From Winogradskyella sp. (lineage in GTDB: Bacteria > Bacteroidota > Bacteroidia > Flavobacteriales > Flavobacteriaceae), in assembly GCF_003712105.1 (NCBI RefSeq), contig NZ_RHLG01000001.1, forward strand, positions 124,001 through 188,000: 64,000 nucleotides of DNA, in the 5' to 3' direction. Both the position numbers and the translations under genes were made by a program. Position 1 is the first letter of the stretch. Every line of letters begins with the position of its first letter. The notes under the pieces were generated by a model. That model worked only from the letters and a program-made list of their open reading frames with translations. It was not told the DNA's origin and did no database searches. This document shows positions 1-8,394 of the stretch, piece by piece.

Positions 1-45
1 AAATAGATACTATAATTGATGTTTTATTATTAGTCTAATGTTTCA

Positions 46-1290
46 TTAAAATCGTCTTTGAGGATTAAAAGCATCTAAGCTCATAGACTTCTTTTCGTTA
101 TTAATTATTTCGGACACTAACTTACCTGTAGCTGGTCCCATACTCCAACCCATCATAGCGTGACCAGCAGCCACAGTTGCATTTTTAATTTTTGACAACC
201 TTCCTATATACGGCAATCCATCGGGTGAAACAGGACGTAAACCGCATTGCGCACTATCTTTTTCGTGTTGTTGGATTTGTAAACCATTATAATATCTTTC
301 TCCTGCATTCGCTATAGCATTTACCCGAATAGGGTTAATATCATGATTAATACCTCCTATTTCCATCGTTCCGGCAAAACGTGTAAATCCATCCATAGGC
401 GTAACGGCAGCTTTGGCTTCCATTAAAATTGCTGGTATGGTAATACCTGTTTCTCTTTCAACATTAATTCTATAACCCTTACCTGCCTGAAGAGAAATTT
501 TAGTATTTAATTTCTTAGCAAAGTTTTGTGTCCAAGAACCTGTAGCTAAAACAAACTCATCAGCAGTCAATTCTCTACTTGACGTTTTTATAGACGTGAT
601 TTTTTCATCTGAAACAAGAACATCTCGCACTTCTTCATTGGCTAATATCGAAACACCTTGTTGCTCTAAAAAGAGCTTCATTTGTTGCATAAAATTATTA
701 GGAGTCATATGTGCATCAGAATGATAATAAACAGCGCCTTTAATATTCAAATCTGCATTAGGCTCTAACTTCTGAACTTCATTTTTAGAGAGATTTTCAA
801 CTTTTAAACCTAAATCAATAGCTTTCTTTCCTGTAGTCCATTCTTCCTCTCCAGCTTTATCCGTTTGATATAACATGAGCAATCCTTTACGCTCATAATG
901 AAAATTAAAATCGTTCGAAGATTTTAGTTCTTCATACAACGTTCTACTCAAAATATTAATATCCTTTATAACCGGAATTGCCTTTTCTACTTTTGATTTT
1001 GTGGCCGATTTTTTAAACTGCCAAGCCCATTTTAAAAAATCCAACTCTAAACGTGGTTTTACATAGAACGGACTCGATGTATCAAACATCCACTTTAAGC
1101 CTTTCGTAATGATTCCTGGAGCAGCTAGAGAAATGATATGACTTGGTGTAATATAACCCGCATTAACATAAGAAGCACCAGAAGTGAAATCAGATTTATC
1201 GACAACCGTAACCCTATGTCCTGCTTGGTGCAAATAGTATGCTGAACATAAGCCTATAATTCCTCCGCCAATTATTACACAATGTTTCAT
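46..1290 (-). CDS. FAD-dependent D-amino-acid (D-hydroxyproline) dehydrogenase
   Basis: A 414-residue DadA/glycine-oxidase-type flavoprotein. The N-terminus has the Rossmann dinucleotide motif GGGIIGLCSAYYL (about residues 8-20), and the C-terminus the GRLSKIKNATVAAGHAMMG segment typical of the family's FAD site. There is no signal peptide, so it is cytoplasmic or membrane-peripheral. It is the last gene of a minus-strand cluster with a hydroxyproline epimerase, a deaminase and a semialdehyde dehydrogenase, so the likely substrate is cis-4-hydroxy-D-proline, oxidised to 1-pyrroline-4-hydroxy-2-carboxylate. The family assignment is seen in the sequence; the substrate is inferred from context. 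A generic D-amino-acid dehydrogenase is the alternative. Confidence 0.85.
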   Translation of the reverse strand: MKHCVIIGGGIIGLCSAYYLHQAGHRVTVVDKSDFTSGASYVNAGYITPSHIISLAAPGIITKGLKWMFDTSSPFYVKPRLELDFLKWAWQFKKSATKSKVEKAIPVIKDINILSRTLYEELKSSNDFNFHYERKGLLMLYQTDKAGEEEWTTGKKAIDLGLKVENLSKNEVQKLEPNADLNIKGAVYYHSDAHMTPNNFMQQMKLFLEQQGVSILANEEVRDVLVSDEKITSIKTSSRELTADEFVLATGSWTQNFAKKLNTKISLQAGKGYRINVERETGITIPAILMEAKAAVTPMDGFTRFAGTMEIGGINHDINPIRVNAIANAGERYYNGLQIQQHEKDSAQCGLRPVSPDGLPYIGRLSKIKNATVAAGHAMMGWSMGPATGKLVSEIINNEKKSMSLDAFNPQRRF

Positions 1291-1310
1291 TTAATTAATG
1301 ACCTAATGAA

Positions 1311-1676
1311 TCAATTTTTATTACTAACATTCTTTCTTGCTCTCGAAACGATTTTAAGTATTTCCAAAGCCTCATCCTTGAAAGGTTTTAACTCCAATTG
1401 GGAAGCAAAATTTGATTCTTCTAATAATTCTAACCAAAATAAAGTCTCATCAGCTTCCTCAACTACAATTGACATTTTTGAGAAAAATTCTTTCTGAGAA
1501 CGTGCAATACAAGCAGCTCTATAATTAGCTGCAGTTGAAGTTACTGATCGGATTAATTGCCTTCCTATAATTCTAATAGCATCGGTCTTATTAACTTTAT
1601 CATAAAATAAAATAATATCTACAGCTAATTTTTTTGTTCTATTTTTTAATTGCTCTATAAACTCAGATTTATCCAT
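1311..1676 (-). CDS. Four-helix-bundle protein (S23-like)
   Basis: A 121-residue, almost wholly helical protein with the S23/four-helix-bundle pattern: an N-terminal helix with FYDKVNKTDAIRIIGRQLIRS, then TAANYRAACIARSQKEFFSKM and EADETLFWLELLEES. This family is common and often multicopy in Bacteroidota; its molecular role is not established. The gene sits between two hydroxyproline genes to which it has no obvious link. Both flanks are short AT-rich stretches built from TTAATGA/TCATTAA words. It may be a late insertion into the operon (inference). Confidence 0.8.
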   Translation of the reverse strand: MDKSEFIEQLKNRTKKLAVDIILFYDKVNKTDAIRIIGRQLIRSVTSTAANYRAACIARSQKEFFSKMSIVVEEADETLFWLELLEESNFASQLELKPFKDEALEILKIVSRARKNVSNKN

Positions 1677-1714
1677 AATTTAATTCATTAATTCATTCAA
1701 CATTATATAATCAA

Positions 1715-2722
1715 TTAAATCACTTGAAATCCATGTGCGTATGGATCGTCTTCATCATCAATAATGATGGTATTATAACCATACACTTTTGCCCAACCTT
1801 TAATACTAGGTACAATGGCTTTTTTATTACCTAAAGCTACTTCTTCTTCGACGGTCCCTATAAACTTACTCCCAATAAAACTCTCATGAATAAAAGGTTC
1901 TCCAATTTTTAGTTGTCCTTTAGCATAAAGCTGTGCTAGCCTAGCGGAAGTTCCCGTTCCACAAGGACTTCGATCTATGGCTTTATCACCATAAAATACT
2001 GCATTTCTACCAGAAGACGTTGTATCTATTGGATTCCCTGTCCAAAGCACATGAGACACGTCTCTAATGGTATCATTCTCTGGGTGAATAAATTCATCAG
2101 AGTACTTTTCATTGATCCTTTCTCTTATAATTTGTGAATACTGAACAATCTTTGATGCCGTAAAATCTTGAATCCCAGAAAAATGCTCTTGCTGGTCTAT
2201 TATGGCGTAAAAATTACCGCCATAAGCAACATCAAAATTAATTTCACCTAATTCTGGGCATTGGACCATTAAATTTTCAGCTGCCAAATAACTTTTTACA
2301 TTGGTTAATTTTACCCAATCTACTTTATTATTAGTTTGTTGATAGTCTATTTCAACTAATCCTGCAGGTGTTTCCATTCTAATTTTCCCTGGAACTTTTG
2401 GATATATTAATCTTTCTTCAATTGCGATAGTAATTGTACCAATAGTACCATGACCACACATTGGCAAACAACCCGAAGTTTCAATAAATAAGATTGCAAA
2501 ATCATTTTCTGGGTTGTGTGGAGGATACAAAATTGAGCCACTCATCATATCATGACCACGAGGTTCGAACATCAATCCTTTTCTAATCCAATCGTATTCT
2601 TTTAAAAAATGCTGCCGTTTTTCGCTCATGTTTTCACCCATTAAATCTGGTCCGCCTTTTTTTACGACTCTAACCGGATTCCCGCAGGTATGTGCATCTA
2701 TACATTCAAAAACTGACCTCAT
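1715..2722 (-). CDS. 4-hydroxyproline 2-epimerase (proline racemase family)
   Basis: A 335-residue proline racemase family protein. Both catalytic cysteines are present: C89 in SGCLPMCGHGTIG and C254 in DRSPCGTGTSARLAQL. Two cysteines mean a racemase/epimerase, because the related trans-3-hydroxyproline dehydratases carry Thr at the second position. Its start overlaps the end of the upstream aldehyde dehydrogenase by 4 nt (ATGA-type coupling). It would epimerise trans-4-hydroxy-L-proline to cis-4-hydroxy-D-proline, the entry step of this pathway. The specificity for 4-hydroxyproline over proline is inferred from the neighbours. Confidence 0.9.
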   Translation of the reverse strand: MRSVFECIDAHTCGNPVRVVKKGGPDLMGENMSEKRQHFLKEYDWIRKGLMFEPRGHDMMSGSILYPPHNPENDFAILFIETSGCLPMCGHGTIGTITIAIEERLIYPKVPGKIRMETPAGLVEIDYQQTNNKVDWVKLTNVKSYLAAENLMVQCPELGEINFDVAYGGNFYAIIDQQEHFSGIQDFTASKIVQYSQIIRERINEKYSDEFIHPENDTIRDVSHVLWTGNPIDTTSSGRNAVFYGDKAIDRSPCGTGTSARLAQLYAKGQLKIGEPFIHESFIGSKFIGTVEEEVALGNKKAIVPSIKGWAKVYGYNTIIIDDEDDPYAHGFQVI

Positions 2723-4302
2723 ATTTGAGCTGAAGTTTGTTCACCATTTACTAATCGCGAAATATCTAGAGGATTTTCATTTTTTAACTCGTCTGGAAGC
2801 AGCGTATTTGGCCACTGCTGATAGCTAAATGGTCTTACCCAACGTTTAATAGAATGAATACCAACTGCTGTGAATCTGCTATCTGTAGATGATGGATATG
2901 GACCACCATGTACCATAGAAGGACAGACCTCAACACCAGTTGGAACGCCATTAAAAATGATGCGTCCTACTCTATTTTGCAAAGCTGAAATGATCTTAGG
3001 ATAATCAGCTACTTCATTACCATCAGAAATTACAGTTCCGGTAAGTTGGCCTTCTAATTGCGAAATAATTTGCTCTAACTGGTTTTCATTTTCGCATTGT
3101 ACAACCAATGAAAATGGTCCGAAAACTTCTTGATGTAAGGTCGAATTTTCTAAAAACGTTTTGCCTTCAACAGTTGTTATGGCCTGTTTTGCATAGTTTG
3201 TTTGCACATTTCTACCATAATCAGCTGTCACCGATAAGTTAGTTTGAGCAAGTGCATGTTGTTTATTTGTTTCATAAGCACCGATAATGTTTGGATGCAA
3301 CATACACGATGGCTCAATCTTTACAATTTCGTCTGATAAATTTTGAATAAAGTCGGCTAACGATTTACTCTTTATGCCGAGTATTAAACCAGGATTAGTA
3401 CAGAATTGTCCTGTTCCTAAAGTAATAGAGCTTGCATAAGTTTTTGCTATACTTTCGTTTCTGTTTTGTAATGCATTTGGAAGAATAACAACAGGATTTA
3501 TACTTCCCATTTCTGCAAAAACAGGGATTGGTTCGTCACGTTTTGCTGCTAAATCTAATAAAGCTCTACCACCATGAATACTGCCAGTAAATCCTACTGC
3601 TTTAACCTCAGGATGTGATACTAGTTGTTGTCCAACTTCTATACCGCTTGAATTTAAGTTTGAAAACACACCATTTGGCATTCCAGTTTTTTCAGCTGCT
3701 TTCACAATTGCCGAGGCTACTAATTCTCCTGTTCCGGCATGCATGGGATGTGATTTTATAATCACCGGGCAACCGGCAGCAAGTGCTGCTGCTGTGTCAC
3801 CACCTGCAGTAGAATATGCTAATGGAAAATTACTAGCTCCAAAAACAACTACAGGACCTAGTGGAATATTCATTTTACGGATATCTGGTTTAGGTTGTGG
3901 CTTGCGCTTTGGTTGCGATGTATCAATTGTTGCTTCGACCCAGGAACCTTCTTCAACTAAATTGGCAAAACTTCGTAATTGCCCAATGGTACGTCCGCGT
4001 TCACCTCTAGCACGTCCTTCTGGTAATCCAGTCTCTGAACAATAGGTTGTTATTAACTTATCATCTAGTGCTAAAATTTCATCTGCTATTGCATTCAAAA
4101 ATTCTGCTTTTCGTTTACCTGATATGTTTCGAAAGCTTTTAAACGCTGAAGTCGCTATAGTAACTGCTTGGTTAATTTCTTCAGAATTTGCCTCAATAAA
4201 CACAGATTCATTTTCAATATTTAGCTGTGGATTAAACGTTTTATATGTAATACTACCTTTAGCAGATAATTGATTTCCTAAATAATTTTTTCCTGTAATC
4301 AT
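2719..4302 (-). CDS. Alpha-ketoglutaric semialdehyde dehydrogenase (ALDH family)
   Basis: A 527-residue NAD(P)-dependent aldehyde dehydrogenase. The nucleophile is C301 in GTGQFCTNPGL and the general base E264 in FAEMGSINPVV. The stretch FGASNFPLAYSTAGGDTAAA (about 154-173) is typical of the 2,5-dioxovalerate (alpha-ketoglutaric semialdehyde) dehydrogenase branch. It would complete hydroxyproline breakdown by oxidising the semialdehyde to 2-oxoglutarate. It overlaps both neighbours by 4 nt, so the three genes are translationally coupled. The catalytic class is certain; the substrate follows from the cluster. Confidence 0.9.
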   Translation of the reverse strand: MITGKNYLGNQLSAKGSITYKTFNPQLNIENESVFIEANSEEINQAVTIATSAFKSFRNISGKRKAEFLNAIADEILALDDKLITTYCSETGLPEGRARGERGRTIGQLRSFANLVEEGSWVEATIDTSQPKRKPQPKPDIRKMNIPLGPVVVFGASNFPLAYSTAGGDTAAALAAGCPVIIKSHPMHAGTGELVASAIVKAAEKTGMPNGVFSNLNSSGIEVGQQLVSHPEVKAVGFTGSIHGGRALLDLAAKRDEPIPVFAEMGSINPVVILPNALQNRNESIAKTYASSITLGTGQFCTNPGLILGIKSKSLADFIQNLSDEIVKIEPSCMLHPNIIGAYETNKQHALAQTNLSVTADYGRNVQTNYAKQAITTVEGKTFLENSTLHQEVFGPFSLVVQCENENQLEQIISQLEGQLTGTVISDGNEVADYPKIISALQNRVGRIIFNGVPTGVEVCPSMVHGGPYPSSTDSRFTAVGIHSIKRWVRPFSYQQWPNTLLPDELKNENPLDISRLVNGEQTSAQI

Positions 4303-4565
4303 CTGTTCTTAATTCTTTTTAGGTGTGCTTCAACATTGACGGGTTTATGAACTATTGTTGTTGAAACAGGATATTTTTCTAATAAATGTTTAGGTCTAAT
4401 GGGGCGTTTTTCGAAACCACCGCCACAATTTGGACATACTTCTAACAATACATTTTCTGCACAATTACTACAAAATGTACATTCGAATGTGCAGATCATT
4501 GCCTCTTCGGAATCGAAGGGTAAGTCTTTATTGCAATGCTCACATGTGGGTCTAATCTCTAACAC
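4299..4565 (-). CDS. DUF1272 small zinc-ribbon-like protein
   Basis: An 88-residue cysteine-rich protein of the DUF1272 type: CEHCNKDLP, CTFECTFCSNC and CPNCGG give eight cysteines in CxxC pairs, which suggests one or two structural zinc sites. The start is GTG at 4565; no in-frame ATG lies before the first CxxC. It is 1 nt from the deaminase stop and overlaps the dehydrogenase start by 4 nt, so it is firmly within the hydroxyproline operon. No biochemical function is known to me for the family, and it is not a recognised pathway step. Confidence 0.8.
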   Translation of the reverse strand: MLEIRPTCEHCNKDLPFDSEEAMICTFECTFCSNCAENVLLEVCPNCGGGFEKRPIRPKHLLEKYPVSTTIVHKPVNVEAHLKRIKNR

Positions 4566-4566
4566 T

Positions 4567-5481
4567 TTACAAGTTTTTATAATCTGGTAATTCAGGTCTA
4601 TTTTTTATACCTGTTTCAATAATGTTTAAAACATGTTTACGCTCTTCACCATGCAATGGCAAACGCGGCGCACGAACGTTTTCTGTACCTATTCCTGTGG
4701 CGACTTCAGCCAATTTAATGTTCTGAACTAATTTAGGGTTTATATCTAACTCTAACAATGGCAAAAACCATCTGTAAATCTCTAATGCTTCTTGTATCCT
4801 ACCTGCTTTTTGTAACTCATAAATCGCTACTGTTTCATTCGGAAACGCACATACCAAACCTGCGATCCAACCATCTGCACCCATTAATAAACTCTCCAAT
4901 GCAAGCGTATCAACTCCTGTCATAATTTTAAGACGATCTCCAAAACGATTTCTAATTCGTGTAACATTAGAAATATCTCTCGTTGATTCTTTAACAGCTT
5001 CTATATTATCGCATTTTAAAAGTTCTTCGAACATGTCTAGAGTTACTTCTACTTTATAATCTACAGGATTGTTATATACCATTATTGGTAGAGATGTACT
5101 ATTGGCAACTGACTTAAAATACTCAACAGTTTCTCTATCGCCCGATTTGTAGCGCATTGGTGGCAACATCATCAGACCTTTTGCACCATCTTCTTCGGCT
5201 TTTTGAGCAGCACTAATTGCACCTTTTGTGGTTTGCTCAGCTACATTCATTAAAACGGGCACTTTGCCTTTAACAATATCTACAGTAGCTCTAGTAAGTA
5301 CACGTTTATCATCTTCACTTAATGTACTTGCTTCCCCTAGTGTACCGCCAAGAACAATTCCATGCACACCGGCTTCTAATTGCGCTTCAATATTGTGTTC
5401 AAACATGTGCAAGTCTAAAGTATCATTATCTGTAAACTTAGTTGTTACTGCAGGCATTACACCTTTCCATTGAATACTCAT
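4567..5481 (-). CDS. DapA-family 1-pyrroline-4-hydroxy-2-carboxylate deaminase
   Basis: A 304-residue (beta/alpha)8 Schiff-base lyase of the DHDPS/N-acetylneuraminate lyase family. The Schiff-base lysine is K164 in EAVKEST and the conserved tyrosine Y136 in VYNNPV; GGTLGEASTLS (about 45-55) is the substrate-carboxylate loop. In this setting it fits the deaminase/dehydratase converting 1-pyrroline-4-hydroxy-2-carboxylate to alpha-ketoglutaric semialdehyde. It is the first gene of the minus-strand operon. A true dapA would sit elsewhere; the hydroxyproline neighbours make lysine biosynthesis unlikely. Confidence 0.85.
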   Translation of the reverse strand: MSIQWKGVMPAVTTKFTDNDTLDLHMFEHNIEAQLEAGVHGIVLGGTLGEASTLSEDDKRVLTRATVDIVKGKVPVLMNVAEQTTKGAISAAQKAEEDGAKGLMMLPPMRYKSGDRETVEYFKSVANSTSLPIMVYNNPVDYKVEVTLDMFEELLKCDNIEAVKESTRDISNVTRIRNRFGDRLKIMTGVDTLALESLLMGADGWIAGLVCAFPNETVAIYELQKAGRIQEALEIYRWFLPLLELDINPKLVQNIKLAEVATGIGTENVRAPRLPLHGEERKHVLNIIETGIKNRPELPDYKNL

Positions 5482-5500
5482 AATATTAATTTTGATATGC

Positions 5501-5508
5501 TAAAATTA
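5501..5508 (-). promoter_or_regulatory. -7 element of the hydroxyproline operon
   Basis: On the minus strand the eight bases read TAATTTTA, a variant of the Bacteroidota -7 box TAnnTTTG that recurs in this window (for example at 37171). A start point near 5495 would leave a leader of about 14 nt before the deaminase ATG. The assignment rests on sequence and position only. Confidence 0.4.
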
Positions 5509-5539
5509 CATTAGATCCCAAGGATAGAGTGTTCTTAAT

Positions 5540-5586
5540 TTATCCAATACTAATACTATATTATCCTAATTATTACTATTTTATCT
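5540..5586. promoter_or_regulatory. Three direct repeats, probable AraC-regulator binding sites
   Basis: TTATCC occurs at 5540 and 5561 and TTATCT at 5581, each followed by AT-rich sequence ending in TACTAT at the first two copies. The spacing is 21 and 20 bp, two helical turns, which is the usual geometry for AraC-family monomers binding direct repeats on one face. The repeats lie between the hydroxyproline operon and its divergent AraC gene. Confidence 0.5.
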
Positions 5587-5606
5587 TTAAATGAATAGTA
5601 TTTGTG

Positions 5607-5614
5607 TATTTTTG
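5607..5614 (+). promoter_or_regulatory. -7 element of the AraC gene
   Basis: TATTTTTG matches TAnnTTTG exactly. The ATG at 5620 begins only five bases after the final G, so the transcript may be leaderless or nearly so. No convincing -33 TTG was seen. Confidence 0.4.
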
Positions 5615-5619
5615 TTATA

Positions 5620-6459
5620 ATGAAAGTCCTTCCGTTTAAGATACCTAAACCAGAATTTGACGCTTTAATCTTTCAAGAAGATAATGCCATTACCTTTTTT
5701 GATAAGTTGCACCAACATGAAGAAATCCAGGTAAGTCTAATTCTTGAAGGAGATGGTACACTTATAGTAGGCGATACAATTAACTATTATAAATCAAATG
5801 ATGTTTTGGTTATTGGCAGCAACTTACCGCATGTATTTAAAAATGATATTAATGCTAGCCGAAACTCACACATGCTCACACTTTTCTTCACTAAAAATTC
5901 CTTTGGGAAAGATTTCTTTGACTTAGAAGAACTAAAAGAAACATCTATTTTTTTTAAACGCTCAACGCATGGTTTTAGAGTGACATCACATAAAAAGAAA
6001 ATCAAAGATTTATTCCTTCAACTCAAAGAAGCATCGAAATTAAAACGCTTCATTTTGCTTTTAGAGTTACTACAAATAATAAGTAAGGCTAATTATCATA
6101 GTCTATCATCATTTATTTATAATAAAACTTACACGGATATTGAAGGTACTCGAATGCGTAATGTATTTGAGTATACCATGGAAAATTACAACAGCACCAT
6201 ATATTTAGAGACCATTGCCGAAGTAGCAAATATGACCAAAAATGCCTTTTGTAAATATTTTAAAAGGAGAACTAACAAAACCTATATTCAATTTTTAAAT
6301 GAATTGCGCATTGAGCATGCTTGTAAACTTCTATTATCTCAAAGAGACTTACCAATTATTGAAATTGCTGAACAAACAGGTTTTAATAACTTATCCAATT
6401 TTAATAGGCAGTTTAAAAAACTAAAAAATTTGAGTCCCTTAGAGTTTAAAAAATCATAA
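5620..6459 (+). CDS. AraC-family regulator of hydroxyproline catabolism
   Basis: A 279-residue regulator with an N-terminal cupin sensor domain (HQHEEIQVSLILEGDGTLIVGD, about 34-55, here split for length: HEEIQVSLILEGDG) and two C-terminal helix-turn-helices ending in IAEQTGFNNLSNFNRQFKKL. I take ATG 5620 as the start; the TTG 18 bp upstream falls within the predicted -7 box. It is transcribed away from the hydroxyproline operon, with direct repeats between them, so it most likely senses hydroxyproline or a product and controls that operon (inference). Confidence 0.85.
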   Translation: MKVLPFKIPKPEFDALIFQEDNAITFFDKLHQHEEIQVSLILEGDGTLIVGDTINYYKSNDVLVIGSNLPHVFKNDINASRNSHMLTLFFTKNSFGKDFFDLEELKETSIFFKRSTHGFRVTSHKKKIKDLFLQLKEASKLKRFILLLELLQIISKANYHSLSSFIYNKTYTDIEGTRMRNVFEYTMENYNSTIYLETIAEVANMTKNAFCKYFKRRTNKTYIQFLNELRIEHACKLLLSQRDLPIIEIAEQTGFNNLSNFNRQFKKLKNLSPLEFKKS

Positions 6460-6813
6460 ACTGTCTCTAAGTTTTTTTGGTAAGCCTTTTACAACTTGTT
6501 CGTAAGAATGATCTATGAGCTGAAGAATGAGCTTTACAGTTACATCTGAATTATGTATGCTTACGCTATTCCATAATCGCTTATGCATATGATAACCTGG
6601 TGTAACACCATCGTAAGCTTCTCTGAGCTCTTCTGCATATTCTGGGTCGCATTTAAGATTTATAAACCCATTGCCTTCTTCCCACTTTTTTAATGAAGCT
6701 AAAGCAAACATTTTATTACAAACCTTAAAGACTAACACGTCTTCATCAAATGGAAAGTGCTCAGTCACCTCTTTTTTTGCAATACAATAATTTCTGTAAT
6801 CTTCTATAGTCAT
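6454..6813 (-). CDS. MmcQ/YjbR-family protein
   Basis: A 119-residue protein with the YjbR/CyaY-like fold signature: an N-terminal MTIEDYRNYCIAKKEVTEHFPF, the FALASL strand, and a C-terminal DHSYEQVVKGLPKKLR. Family members are small double-wing DNA-binding-like proteins of uncertain role. It is convergent with the AraC gene and the two coding regions overlap by 6 nt at their 3' ends. There is no clear functional link to the hydroxyproline genes. Confidence 0.8.
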   Translation of the reverse strand: MTIEDYRNYCIAKKEVTEHFPFDEDVLVFKVCNKMFALASLKKWEEGNGFINLKCDPEYAEELREAYDGVTPGYHMHKRLWNSVSIHNSDVTVKLILQLIDHSYEQVVKGLPKKLRDSL

Positions 6814-6852
6814 ACCTAAATTTAGGCATAAATTTCAAAAAAATACAATCTG

Positions 6853-6972
6853 CTACAGCTCTTCTTTAGAGTTCGAAGTTCTTGATGATTGGTTAGTCTC
6901 TTTTTGCAGTTTTATCGGCGGAATATCTAAACTAACTAGTATGTTATTGATTTGGCTTATTAACCAACTCAT
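6853..6972 (-). CDS. Possible 39-residue small ORF
   Basis: An ATG at 6972 opens 39 codons ending in TAG at 6853. The N-terminus (MSWLISQINNILVSLDIPP) is amphipathic and the C-terminus rich in Ser, Thr, Lys and Glu. It lies in the 202-bp gap between the YjbR-like gene and the DUF4230 gene and is in the same orientation as both. It could be a real small protein or chance; I recognise no family. Confidence 0.25.
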   Translation of the reverse strand: MSWLISQINNILVSLDIPPIKLQKETNQSSRTSNSKEEL

Positions 6973-7015
6973 AGTCTTAAAATATTGTTTTGTATTAGTT
7001 AGACCTCATTTAATG

Positions 7016-7645
7016 CTAAATGTCACATTTTACTCTGAAATTTTTTTTTGGCTCAGGTGCTGTATCTATTTCTAAAGCTGTATAATCTAGTGTCCAACCA
7101 ATGGTTTCTACTATAGATTCTATTAACTGAATTGCAGCAAGAGCTTCACCTCTAGCGACATTAAACAAGCCACTTTCAGGAATTTTCTCTTCAATATGTG
7201 TTTTGGCATTTGCATTTAATTCTGTTAAATCTGAAGCTTCAAACTTATTGAACACGCCATCTTGCTTATCGTAATAATTCATATTAGTCTCAATCGATAA
7301 AACTTCAGGCTGAGGAAAATGAGTTAATACGACTCGCTTGGTTGCTGGGTTAGCATCCATTTTGAGTTTATTCAAATCAAACCCAACATGAGCTTTAGCA
7401 TTGATAACCACAAGTGCTTTCTTTTTACTTGAAATAAGTTTTAAAAACTTTTCTTTCACATCCTCATAATGATAGATTTCAGCAAAATCACCTTCAACGG
7501 TAATGAACTTGCACACGCGCTTTATTTTATCTAGTAAAATTACCGACTGTGCTTTTCGTCTAATTCTTCTTCGAAATTGCTTGTAAACCGTAACTAAACC
7601 TAAGGTTACTAGAATACTAATTATAACAATTAAAAATGTATCCAT
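7016..7645 (-). CDS. DUF4230 membrane-anchored protein
   Basis: A 209-residue protein with one N-terminal membrane segment (about residues 4-20), a short basic stretch (KQFRRRIRRKAQ) and a soluble domain of the DUF4230 type (CKFITVEGDFAEIYHYED onwards). It would be anchored with the C-terminal domain outside or in the cytoplasm; topology is uncertain. Its start overlaps the stop of the upstream cyclase gene (TAATG), which indicates an operon. Function unknown. Confidence 0.75.
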   Translation of the reverse strand: MDTFLIVIISILVTLGLVTVYKQFRRRIRRKAQSVILLDKIKRVCKFITVEGDFAEIYHYEDVKEKFLKLISSKKKALVVINAKAHVGFDLNKLKMDANPATKRVVLTHFPQPEVLSIETNMNYYDKQDGVFNKFEASDLTELNANAKTHIEEKIPESGLFNVARGEALAAIQLIESIVETIGWTLDYTALEIDTAPEPKKNFRVKCDI

Positions 7646-8394
7646 TACTCCAAGGTTTTATATAAAATAGGCTTACTAGGTGTAGCATCATTATCAAAAG
7701 GCGCTATCTGTAAATTGAGCATATAGCATCCATCTTCTATTTTATTAGACACATATATAAACTCGGTAATTGTAGCATCGGTTCTTAATTTACCTGACGT
7801 ATTCCAAAACGCATTGTGTGATAAGAGCTCACCATCATCCTTCTCTTTATCAACACTTGGCAAATCGATCAATAAATGTTTTACGCCTTTATCTCGCAAA
7901 TAAATTGCTGCTTCTTCGAGCATGTAAGTAGGATTTGTATTAGAGTACTGATAGGTTTTCTTATACTTTGCGTTAGGCAAAGTTCTAATGACCACGGCAT
8001 CTCTTTTTTTGTTTCCTAATGCAAACTGAAGCTGTTTTTTTGAAATCACATAATCTTCATCTTGTTTTTCCGGTGGTATTGTTATCACCTCAGCTAAAAA
8101 GAAGAATTGTTTTAATTGCTTATTTATAGAATGTTTTCCGTCTACAATATGGCCAACAGTTTCGGTATGTGTGCCGTGAGAATGTGGGTTAAAAGTTATG
8201 GTGTTAAAATTGACTACAGCACCTTCCGAAACACTAATAATATCACCATCAAAAACTTCAGGTTGAATTTTTGGTGGTCCAATATACCATGCATTTACAT
8301 TTTTTTCTCCATCACGAATAGGAATAGAAATATCTAAAGGTTTGGACAAATCAATCTTAATTTTTTTTGAATTATACTGAACGGTTGTAATCAA
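7645..8394 (-). CDS. Cyclase/kynurenine-formamidase-like metal hydrolase
   Basis: A 249-residue protein of the cyclase family. The metal-binding signature HSHGTHTETVGH spans residues 71-82 (His71, His73, His76, Glu78, His82). The start is TTG at 8394, overlapping the HemW-like gene's TGA as TTGA; no ATG lies near the N-terminus. Known members hydrolyse N-formylkynurenine or similar amides and esters; the substrate here is not evident. Operon with hemW upstream and the DUF4230 gene downstream. Confidence 0.8.
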   Translation of the reverse strand: MITTVQYNSKKIKIDLSKPLDISIPIRDGEKNVNAWYIGPPKIQPEVFDGDIISVSEGAVVNFNTITFNPHSHGTHTETVGHIVDGKHSINKQLKQFFFLAEVITIPPEKQDEDYVISKKQLQFALGNKKRDAVVIRTLPNAKYKKTYQYSNTNPTYMLEEAAIYLRDKGVKHLLIDLPSVDKEKDDGELLSHNAFWNTSGKLRTDATITEFIYVSNKIEDGCYMLNLQIAPFDNDATPSKPILYKTLE

